From Martinezella tropici (lineage in GTDB: Bacteria > Pseudomonadota > Alphaproteobacteria > Rhizobiales > Rhizobiaceae), in the NCBI GenBank assembly GCA_000799755.1, contig JUHI01000001.1, positions 434,001 to 498,000 of the forward strand: a stretch of 64,000 bases of DNA. The letters run 5' to 3'. Every line of letters begins with the position of its first letter. Position 1 is the first letter of the stretch. Below are positions 44,801-51,139 of the stretch, piece after piece. Both the position numbers and the translations under genes were made by a program. The notes beneath the pieces were generated by a model. It searched no databases. It was given only the letters and a program-made list of their open reading frames with translations, and was not told the origin of the DNA.

Positions 44801-45931
44801 ATTGGCGAGCGCGCGCGTGCTGAGGCATGGTCGGATGGCGAAATGGCTGCCGAAGCTAACGATCGCCATTTGGACAGGCGCTTCTGGAGGATCAGGAGGT
44901 TTTTCTTTGAAAGTGAGGATAACGACGGATGGGACGATCTTAGGTTCGACCCTAAATCAATTTTCGCCATCGATGACAAAGCCGGGCGCCTAAGCGACGG
45001 GAACAAGGGCTGGCCAGGCCTTTCTGCAGAAAAGATTTACAAGATCCTCGACGCTTTCGTCGAGGAGTGGCCAGAGGTTCACCTTCCCAATACCTGGGGC
45101 ACAGGAGATCCAGATGAACAGCGCGCCTACCGCTTCCTGCGAGACGAGGTTTGGAGGATAAGTCGCGACGCTCCTGATCGCGCGTTACCGGTGCTTGATC
45201 GACTAATTGCCGATCGGCGGTTCGCCGGTTTCGACGAGGCACTATCGACGATGCGTGCGGAAACTCTCAAAAAATTGGCGCTTTCAGGCTTTACTGCACC
45301 GACTGCCAGGGAGATTTCATCGCTGTTCGACGTCGCAGGCGTCGCAAGCGTGGAAGATTTGCGGGCACTCATGGTGGAAGAGCTGGAAAATCTTCAGGAT
45401 TGGCTTCGTACTGCGGAGACTGACGCGCTCGAAACTTATTACCGTGACGACTTGCACGTCGACGAAAACACTGCGCGCAATCGCGTTGTGGACGTACTGA
45501 GGCACCGTATGACGGCCATGAACATGCCAATCGTGATCGAGCATCACATGGCGGACAGTAATCGATGTGATTTCACAGCATCCGCAATGATCGAGGGACG
45601 GCGCCGTCTTCTCGTGGTTGAAGCAAAGGGGCAGTGGCACCCTAAACTATTTTCGGCCGCCGCGGAGCAATTAAACGAACGCTACGCCACCCATCACGAT
45701 GCTGAGTCCCAAGGCGTGTATTTGGTTTTCTGGTTTGGACCTGACGTCAAAGTCGCCGATCGCGTCGGCCACGATCTGCGAACCGCGAGTGATCTTCGCA
45801 CGCGGATTGAGGAAACGATGCCGGCGGAACTGCGAGCGTTCATAGATGTAGTCGTGTTGGACGTGTCTCGGCACCCGTCTGGAGAGAAATATCCTCCTCG
45901 TTCAAGTGTCTCTGCGCAGAGAAATGCCTAA
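41837..45931 (+). CDS. STAND/NACHT-like P-loop ATPase with C-terminal PD-(D/E)XK-like nuclease
   Basis: A 1,364-residue protein. Residues about 50-330 are a P-loop NTPase: Walker A EPGAGKTELL (near 55), Walker B LIVDAVDEA (near 93), the GNPQFLKLL segment typical of AAA/NACHT cores and HRIVAEYCAARYI near 315. A long middle part looks like helical repeats. It includes a cysteine cluster (Cys583-Cys594, CSCGRPNHDCQC) and a basic coiled-coil near 730-790. The C-terminal 120 residues resemble a PD-(D/E)XK nuclease: D1245 in NRCDFTA, then E1262 and K1264 in VVEAKGQW. The start is uncertain (TTG at 41828 or ATG at 41858 are alternatives). STAND proteins with nuclease effectors are usually anti-phage sensors. 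I do not recognise this particular family. Confidence 0.75.
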   Translation: MADSSVGMDLRPPIGYRYSMVDFYINRRLVIDLEHLSEQEVLDRGSVFVVLAEPGAGKTELLGELGRIWGVKPVRASLFRHSSRTAQTTPLIVDAVDEAARIDQSAVDQIIVRAREACDGRVVFASRSSEWAEDRTRLVRDCFGTDPIIVRIEAFSDEEQKRLFDTHLHGESFSDFSKEVERFGLSDLLGNPQFLKLLADAFVQGGRRFSSRTQIFEDAVDRLALELGPIAGQRRAPTKDIVAAASEIMAKLLLSGTSGTATKEQQATSEFPYLPLLLNSKVTESFAALDTKLFKPTAHSDHHEPAHRIVAEYCAARYIVGRVSDARNPLPLRRILAVIAPNGFVRDELRGLVGWLATVGSEAIQWKAVELDPYAVLGNGDPSRLATSSKRRLLQALEKAASMNPGFRRGDYVRKFSVNGFFCNEVAEDVVCLLRRLSVNSPLTDLLLELLVVAGGPTVLVGEVSKILHDVSAAQHTRVWASRALIKISGQEPEADFQRLLDEGTAAALGVAVDMVHEAGADAFSDTLFAKFLDVLILHLQPPRRIRDDAIWMASFELKNVLAKFAPQRIALQLDRLTENLACSCGRPNHDCQCRRGVSIVAGRLLDRYFTDIVGPHHPQNVWKWIRALWYEHQGDAKTNAAIRLLVNDDGLRHYVHRLAFINADSIDTAWDIRWSLWDGHHHSGLLLRSDDDRLLTDYAFEINNVHVWAVLWHRPRSSGENQGPDERRRRLREQAAQKPTFAAEWARRERRFRLQFAEDRSTKSRRLRRRERKDRQQELQYQAKLFQERELIESGRDWGWVNYFTNRYLSDRASLSDSNGEKVIAENCLKNCLHHLAVPSLAQLAVGRNLRGARAAFASTWIHSCEGGALDRIDTPFLLAAYVEANRSGWMDESEFKGFEHELEKRLFKTVSDVEAFARGYIEPGLMGPREGFTHVWWLVRTQLCSTFRSELAREWLWRFPDMPASAQETLFNLAIMTKDRHSLLALIGERARAEAWSDGEMAAEANDRHLDRRFWRIRRFFFESEDNDGWDDLRFDPKSIFAIDDKAGRLSDGNKGWPGLSAEKIYKILDAFVEEWPEVHLPNTWGTGDPDEQRAYRFLRDEVWRISRDAPDRALPVLDRLIADRRFAGFDEALSTMRAETLKKLALSGFTAPTAREISSLFDVAGVASVEDLRALMVEELENLQDWLRTAETDALETYYRDDLHVDENTARNRVVDVLRHRMTAMNMPIVIEHHMADSNRCDFTASAMIEGRRRLLVVEAKGQWHPKLFSAAAEQLNERYATHHDAESQGVYLVFWFGPDVKVADRVGHDLRTASDLRTRIEETMPAELRAFIDVVVLDVSRHPSGEKYPPRSSVSAQRNA

Positions 45932-46007
45932 TGTCGCCACGCTATAGAAGGTTTCATTATCCGCACGGAGGAGCGTCGAGCTGAAGGGACGAAAACTTTG
46001 CGTTTAT

Positions 46008-46047
46008 CGATCCACTTTTTGGTTCTATCGATCCAAAAAGTGGATCG
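46008..46047. repeat. 15-bp perfect inverted repeat with nested direct repeat
   Basis: CGATCCACTTTTTGG (46008-46022) is repeated in inverse orientation at 46033-46047 with a 10-bp spacer. The 10-mer TATCGATCCA also occurs twice directly, at 46006 and 46026, exactly 20 bp apart. It lies 77 bp after the STAND gene. It could terminate that transcript, but no U-tract follows; it could also be a protein-binding or recombination site. Confidence 0.6.
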
Positions 46048-46165
46048 TAACCGGTGTCCCGCTCTCACGTTGTCCTCGCTCGATCTGATCTGTGTCGAAC
46101 AAGCCCTGATGACGATGGAACTGCCGGGCGCCGGCCGCGAGGGAGCAGTCTGAGGCGGTGTCGCT

Positions 46166-46510
46166 TCACGCCTTTACGTAGACCCAGGCTTTTGTGCCCG
46201 AGGCGAGCACAACTTCGATCCGCTTGTAGTCGGACACCTCGTAAGCGTCCGCAGCCTCGAGCTCAGCAGCCGTGATATCGAAGACTGTGCCGGCGATCGC
46301 GTCGCCGTAGCTGTCCGACAGAATAACAATCGGGTGAAACCGCTCGCCGCTCTTCGCGAGCACATCAGGGTCGGTGATTTCTACCATCTCTTTGCGGAAA
46401 CCCGGCATGGCGTCAGGTCGCCCGGTGAGGAGCCGCCCAAACGACGACATCTGGACGTTTTCCAACTGCAAAGTGCCGTAGGAAAAAAGGTGGATCTTCG
46501 GGTCGGACAT
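46166..46510 (-). CDS. Gamma-glutamylcyclotransferase-like (AIG2 family) protein
   Basis: A 114-residue single-domain protein. The N-terminal LFSYGTLQ is the glycine-rich substrate loop of the family. The catalytic glutamate is expected in ADAYEVSDYKRIEV, followed by the terminal AWVYV strand. Family members cleave gamma-glutamyl amines or peptides to 5-oxoproline. The promoter region is shared with the divergent arginase-family gene and contains a palindrome also found before msrB. Confidence 0.85.
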   Translation of the reverse strand: MSDPKIHLFSYGTLQLENVQMSSFGRLLTGRPDAMPGFRKEMVEITDPDVLAKSGERFHPIVILSDSYGDAIAGTVFDITAAELEAADAYEVSDYKRIEVVLASGTKAWVYVKA

Positions 46511-46565
46511 GAACGCCTCTATGTGCTTGCGGCCGAAAACTTCTGAGTTGCAACCGCCGTGCTGG

Positions 46566-46591
46566 TCGATATATCCGTTGGAATATAGCGA
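46566..46591. promoter_or_regulatory. Operator-like palindrome, site 1 of 2
   Basis: TCGATATAT (46566-46574), an 8-bp spacer and ATATAGCGA (46583-46591) form a near-perfect palindrome between the divergent cyclotransferase and arginase-family genes. The same half-sites with the same spacer occur perfectly at 50616-50643 before msrB. Confidence 0.65.
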
Positions 46592-46643
46592 TCACCTTAG
46601 CGGCGCAACAGCGGCTGGCCGCCGGCAGGCTTAAGCAGGGAGT

Positions 46644-47462
46644 ATGGATTTGACGTTCGAGATAATTGTTTCGCAGGGACGCATCGCCGACCGAACACCT
46701 GGTGCCATCACGGGCGCGGCCAAGACGGCGAAGGCCCTTCAGGATCTAACCGGACTGTCTGCGTGCTCCATCGGAACGCCGTCACCGGCCAAACAGGACG
46801 ACTGGTCGAACAGCCTGCCGGACGCGCGCGACAGTCTGTCCAAGCTCCAGACCGAGGTGGTCGATATCTTCGGCCGCGGCAACACGCCATTGATGGCCAT
46901 GAACACCTGCTCCGCGAGCTTGGCGACATTGCCGGTTGTTGCGCGTCTATTTCCCGAAGCGACAATCCTCTGGATCGATGCGCATGGTGACTTCAATACG
47001 CCGGACACCACCGAGAGCGGATACCTGGGTGGCATGGTCCTCGCCGCGGTGTGTGGTTTCTGGGAAAGCGGCTTTGGCCAAGGCGTGGATCCCACCAGGA
47101 TCGTAATTGCAGGAGCAAGAGATATCGATCCTGTGGAAGCTAGACTGCTCGAGCGCGCTGGTGTCCGATCCCTTTCACCGACGCAAACTAATCCGGACTC
47201 GATCCTGTCGATTATCGGCGATCGCCCTGTATGGATCCATATCGATTGGGATTCAATGGAACCTGGCTTCGTACCTGCCGCCTACGCCGTGCGGGATGGC
47301 CTGCTGCCGAAGACGCTGCGCACCATATTCGAGAAAATTCCGGCACAGCAGATCGTCGGCATTGAACTCGCCGAGTTCGAGGCATCTGGCGATGACGATA
47401 AGGATGCATCCGCGCTCGGCGTCCTGATCGATGCGATATCACCATTGCTCGGATCGAGGTGA
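46644..47462 (+). CDS. Arginase/agmatinase-family protein
   Basis: A 272-residue ureohydrolase-fold protein. Two metal-ligand blocks are intact: IDAHGDFNTPD (near residue 112) and HIDWDSMEP (near 195). The first family block, usually GGDHS, aligns with MNTCSASLATL, so the expected histidine is replaced by cysteine and the glycines are lost. Some arginase-family proteins carry GGDCS at this place. The substrate therefore may not be arginine. GGGAGT precedes the ATG. The next gene starts three bases after the stop. Confidence 0.82.
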   Translation: MDLTFEIIVSQGRIADRTPGAITGAAKTAKALQDLTGLSACSIGTPSPAKQDDWSNSLPDARDSLSKLQTEVVDIFGRGNTPLMAMNTCSASLATLPVVARLFPEATILWIDAHGDFNTPDTTESGYLGGMVLAAVCGFWESGFGQGVDPTRIVIAGARDIDPVEARLLERAGVRSLSPTQTNPDSILSIIGDRPVWIHIDWDSMEPGFVPAAYAVRDGLLPKTLRTIFEKIPAQQIVGIELAEFEASGDDDKDASALGVLIDAISPLLGSR

Positions 47463-47465
47463 TTC

Positions 47466-48140
47466 ATGCACTACGCCGAATTCAAGCTCAACGAGCCCGA
47501 CCTGATCCCAGCCATGGTTTCAGCCTTCCCCTTTGCGACCATCATGGTCAACGGCCCGACCTCTCCGCTCGCTGTGCACGCGCCGGCAACCTTGAGCACT
47601 GGCGCCGATGGCTCTGAGAGCCTGGAGTTTCATATTGCCGTGGCAAATCCGGCGTTCGAGACGATGCAGACGGATCCTTTCGTCACCGTATGTTTTCACG
47701 GGCCATCGACAGCGATCTCGCCCAGTTGGTACGAGGGCCGCTTCCCCACCAGGGACGCCGACCGGAGCCGGACCGCACCGACATACAACTACCTGAACCT
47801 CGTCGTGACCGGGCGCGTGACGCCATTGAACACGACCGAGCTTCGAGACCAGATAAGAGACCTGGTCCAAAAGCTCGAACCGGGTGGCGGCTGGCAGTTC
47901 CACGAAATCGCTACCGAAACCTATGCGGCGTGGTCTGCACTCATTCGCGGGTTTCGCGTCAGGATCGAAACAGCCGATTTGACCGCCAAGCTCAGTCAAG
48001 AGCAGAATGTCGAAGATCGTCTTGGAATAGCCAAGGGACTGCGCCGTCGGTCAGGGTTCATGGATGATGCAATGGCAGGGCTAGTTGAAGGATTCGATGG
48101 GTCCGCCGGCTCGCTCACGTCTTTGATCTGTGCGCGATAA
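47466..48140 (+). CDS. PaiB-like FMN-binding protein
   Basis: A 224-residue split-barrel flavin-binding protein of the PaiB (FMN-binding negative regulator) family. It contains AVHAPATL (near residue 38), the characteristic ISPSWYEGRFPTRD and YNYLNLVVTGRV (near 78-115), and a C-terminal helical tail. PaiB of Bacillus is linked to sporulation and polyamine control; many homologues are of unknown role. It forms a two-gene operon with the arginase-family gene and has GAGGTG upstream. Confidence 0.85.
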   Translation: MHYAEFKLNEPDLIPAMVSAFPFATIMVNGPTSPLAVHAPATLSTGADGSESLEFHIAVANPAFETMQTDPFVTVCFHGPSTAISPSWYEGRFPTRDADRSRTAPTYNYLNLVVTGRVTPLNTTELRDQIRDLVQKLEPGGGWQFHEIATETYAAWSALIRGFRVRIETADLTAKLSQEQNVEDRLGIAKGLRRRSGFMDDAMAGLVEGFDGSAGSLTSLICAR

Positions 48141-48220
48141 CAAATCTAAGTTTGACGGGATCAGGCTTAGTCCTCGTGAGCCTGTCCCCGCCCTTGCGAG
48201 CGCCCAATGCGCAGTCTCCG

Positions 48221-50044
48221 TCAGCCGAAGGTAAAGGCGTAGGCTTGTACGCCGGGATCGAGGAAGCGAATCTCGAACGTATGATCGGCTACTGGCCCGC
48301 GCTGGCGCAAAAGCTGATAAAGTCGCTGCCCGGTCACCGTGCCGTTCCCATCCGCATCGGTATCGACACCATGGCTGTCGCCCGGCGCCTTCCCATCGAC
48401 CGTGACCTTGAAGCGCACGGGCCTGCCATCGACGCCGGGGCCGAGGACAAGGTGCAGATCGCGGGCGTGGAAACGAAAGTACACGCTGCCGTCCTTGTCG
48501 TTCAGATCCGCGTTCTCAGCGCCGACGGTCCAGTTCCCCGTCAGTCCCCATTCGTTCAGGCGAGGTTCGGCGGCGGTATAGACGTGCGGCGCGTCGTTGG
48601 TGGTGCCCTTGGCATCGACGAAGTGCTCCGAGCGCTGCCAGCCGACATAGGTTTCAGGAGACTGGACATCGCTCGCGTTGGAGGCTGCTTCGGCACCCGT
48701 CGCTATCACGTCAACGACATCGCCGGCCACGTTTGACTTGCCGGCCTCCGCAAGGAGCTGCTGGATGACCCTCTCGGACTGGTCATACTCGCCTTCCCCA
48801 AAATGGTGATGCCGCACGCGCCCTTGAGCATCGATGAAATAATGCGCCGGCCAGTACTGATTGTCGAAAGCGCGCCAAATGGCGTAGTCGTTGTCGATCG
48901 CCACCGGATAGGCGATGCCGAGATCGCCGACCGCCTTCTTCACGTTGTCGACGTTCTTCTCGAAAGCGAACTCCGGCGCATGCACGCCGATCACGACCAG
49001 TCCCTGATCCTTGTACTTCTCAGCCCAAGCTTTAACGTACGGGATGGCGCGGATGCAGTTGATGCAGGAATAGGTCCAGAAATCAACGAGGATGACCTTG
49101 CCCTTTAACGCGGAGACAGAAAGCGGTTGCGAGTTCAACCACTGAACGGCACCGTCGAGCGACGGCATGGTGCCTTCGACAGGGAGGACGTCGGCGCCAG
49201 CCTTCGGTTTTGCCTGCATCATCATCGCATTCGACCCGCTCATCATGGCCGGGTTGCCGCTCATCATCATGGCGCCTGTATCATTCTTGCTCATGACGAC
49301 CGAGGATGGATGCCGCGGCTGGAGACTGTCGATCAGGCGTTGCTCCAGCGACGCCGTACTTGCAACGGAGGCCCGCGTCAGAAATCCGGTGTCCAGGCCC
49401 AGTCCGATGGCGACGACAGCGACCAAGACGGCAATGCCTACGCCGCGCCGCAGCCACTCGCCGACGCCGAGGGACCGTTTCATGACCTGGTACACCCTGC
49501 CGCCGACGAGCAGTGCCAGGGCAAGTGAGGTCGCCGCGCCGAGTGCATAGAAAAGCAGGAGCAGCGTGGTGCCGACACTTGCGCCTTGCAAAGCAGCGCC
49601 GGTGAGGATGAGGCCGAGAACCGGGCCGGCGCAAGGCGCCCACAAGAGACCCGTGGCAATACCGAGAAGAAGCGACGAGACGATTGTCGATCCACTCGTC
49701 CGGGCATCCTTGTCGGCAGACTGCGAAAGACGCGCGCCCAGCGAAACGATGGGGCGCGTCAAACGGTCGGAGAGTGCTGGGAACAGCAGGACAATGCCAA
49801 ATGCCGCAAGCAAAGCCATTGCCGCGTAGCGACCATATTCGTTCGCCCGTACCGCCCATCCGCCGCCCAAGGCGGCAAGCGTTGCGACAGCGGCAAATGT
49901 CGCCGCCATGCCCACGAGCATGGGCAGGGTGCTACGCATGAAAGGCTGCCCAGCGCGGGCGAAAACGAACGGCAGCACCGGAAGAATGCAAGGACTGACG
50001 ATCGTCAGGACGCCGCCGAGATATGCAAGGATGAAGAGGATCAT
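48221..50044 (-). CDS. DipZ-type cytochrome c biogenesis/thioredoxin fusion protein
   Basis: A 607-residue inner-membrane protein. Residues 1-235 form a CcdA-like six-helix module that moves electrons from cytoplasmic thioredoxin. A methionine-rich linker follows (residues about 255-275, nine or more Met within GAMMMSGNPAMMSG and neighbours). Next comes a periplasmic thioredoxin-like domain with a CxxC site (FWTYSCINCIRA near 330) and a C-terminal DipZ carbohydrate-binding-like domain of about 140 residues. It lies 18 bp after the exported msrB gene in the same operon, so it probably supplies reductant to MsrB in the periplasm. That link is inferred. Confidence 0.9.
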   Translation of the reverse strand: MILFILAYLGGVLTIVSPCILPVLPFVFARAGQPFMRSTLPMLVGMAATFAAVATLAALGGGWAVRANEYGRYAAMALLAAFGIVLLFPALSDRLTRPIVSLGARLSQSADKDARTSGSTIVSSLLLGIATGLLWAPCAGPVLGLILTGAALQGASVGTTLLLLFYALGAATSLALALLVGGRVYQVMKRSLGVGEWLRRGVGIAVLVAVVAIGLGLDTGFLTRASVASTASLEQRLIDSLQPRHPSSVVMSKNDTGAMMMSGNPAMMSGSNAMMMQAKPKAGADVLPVEGTMPSLDGAVQWLNSQPLSVSALKGKVILVDFWTYSCINCIRAIPYVKAWAEKYKDQGLVVIGVHAPEFAFEKNVDNVKKAVGDLGIAYPVAIDNDYAIWRAFDNQYWPAHYFIDAQGRVRHHHFGEGEYDQSERVIQQLLAEAGKSNVAGDVVDVIATGAEAASNASDVQSPETYVGWQRSEHFVDAKGTTNDAPHVYTAAEPRLNEWGLTGNWTVGAENADLNDKDGSVYFRFHARDLHLVLGPGVDGRPVRFKVTVDGKAPGDSHGVDTDADGNGTVTGQRLYQLLRQRGPVADHTFEIRFLDPGVQAYAFTFG

Positions 50045-50062
50045 GGAATGGTCTCTGTGCGA

Positions 50063-50548
50063 TCAGGCCGAAGCCGGATGAAAAGTCATGGCGACGCCGT
50101 TCATGCAGTAGCGAAGACCGGTAGGCTTCGGACCGTCATCGAAGACATGGCCGAGATGACCGCCGCACCGACTGCAGTGAACCTCGGTGCGGGCCATGCC
50201 GAACGAGGTATCCGTCGTCGTTGCCACCGCACCATCGAGCGGCACCCAGAAACTGGGCCAGCCCGTGCCGCTTTCGAATTTCGTGGTCGATGAAAATGCG
50301 TCCTGCTCGCAGCCCGCGCAGGCGAAGTTGCCCTTGCGGTGTTCCTTGAGGAGCGGGCTGGTGAACGGGTATTCGGTTCCTTCCTTGCGGAGAACGGAAT
50401 ATTGATCCGCGGACAACAGTTTTTGCCATTCCGCATCCGTATGCGACACGGCAAAGCTTTCCGCGGCTATGGCCCTGCCTGTGAAACCGAAGCGAAGTGC
50501 GAGGATGCCGAGCCCCGCACCGGTAAGAACGTGACGTCTGTTGACCAT
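50063..50548 (-). CDS. msrB: Exported methionine-R-sulfoxide reductase
   Basis: A 161-residue MsrB with an N-terminal twin-arginine-like signal (MVNRRHVLTGAGLGILALRF to about residue 30), so it should act in the periplasm. The catalytic cysteine is in LRYCMNGVAMTF, and zinc-binding pairs are in FACAGCEQ and HCSRCGGHLG. It reduces methionine-R-sulfoxide in proteins or free form. GAGGAG precedes the ATG. A perfect palindromic operator lies 68-95 bp upstream. Cotranscription with the DipZ-type gene suggests an oxidative-damage repair unit, for example against hypochlorite or peroxide. Confidence 0.92.
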   Translation of the reverse strand: MVNRRHVLTGAGLGILALRFGFTGRAIAAESFAVSHTDAEWQKLLSADQYSVLRKEGTEYPFTSPLLKEHRKGNFACAGCEQDAFSSTTKFESGTGWPSFWVPLDGAVATTTDTSFGMARTEVHCSRCGGHLGHVFDDGPKPTGLRYCMNGVAMTFHPASA

Positions 50549-50615
50549 AGTCGTGATCTCCTCGCGTAGCCCACTGCGCCCGGACGTAGGACGCGTTGAG
50601 GGTGTTTAACTCTGG

Positions 50616-50643
50616 ATCGCTATATCGTCGTGAATATAGCGAT
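50616..50643. promoter_or_regulatory. Operator-like palindrome, site 2 of 2
   Basis: ATCGCTATAT (50616-50625), an 8-bp spacer and ATATAGCGAT (50634-50643) form a perfect 10-bp dyad upstream of msrB. It matches site 1 at 46566-46591 in half-site and spacing, which brackets the cassette. The cognate regulator is not recognised in the window. Confidence 0.75.
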
Positions 50644-50800
50644 ACTCAGCTCTACGCGAGAAGAGCTCGTTTTGTTACGGCGCGGCGACGACAATAAAAT
50701 GTGATCTGGGAACAGCCGGCCAGACAGATCACGGCCAGAGTTGTCCACGCAGCTAGATATCCACGCGTTCCGCTTGGTCGGTCTCGACTGAAGAAATTCA

Positions 50801-51139
50801 TCAAGGTGGCCGGGTACCGCGCCGCTCAGACATCTTGCGTCGTGCCCGCCTCGTGACGCCAGCTCCTTCCATCACCTCCTTTAAGGACGGGGACGGCTCC
50901 ACAATGACTTCAGCTAGATCATCGAGAGAAATGAGACAGACAAAACCACCTTCTGTCTCGATAACGACCGGGGACCCATTTTCGGCTGTTACCGACAGAA
51001 GGTAGAGGCTGCGCCTTGCTAGTCTTAGTTTGAGTGGCACCCCTCCAGCTTCCAAGATTGCAGCGGCCACTGCGGGACGGGCTACCGGAGGTGGTTTCTG
51101 CTTTAGAGTGCGAACGATCATCTTCCACGGCGGTCTCAT
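50801..51139 (-). CDS. Small protein of unknown function, third gene of the AAA-protease operon
   Basis: A 112-residue protein without a recognised family. It begins with a basic stretch, has a beta-rich middle (SLYLLSVTAENGSPVVIETE, then FVCLISLDDLAEVIVEP) and ends with a strongly basic tail (RRARRKMSERRG). Its ATG overlaps the TGA of the protease gene as ATGA, which argues for real, coupled translation. The basic ends suggest nucleic-acid or acidic-protein binding, for instance as an adaptor or a target of the protease, but that is a guess. Confidence 0.65.
   Translation of the reverse strand: MRPPWKMIVRTLKQKPPPVARPAVAAAILEAGGVPLKLRLARRSLYLLSVTAENGSPVVIETEGGFVCLISLDDLAEVIVEPSPSLKEVMEGAGVTRRARRKMSERRGTRPP

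Noticed and set aside
46048..46153. Short plus-strand frame ending in ELPGAGREGAV before the cyclotransferase gene
   Set aside because: It could be the tail of a lost gene, but it is about 33 codons long, lacks a start and matches nothing I recognise.
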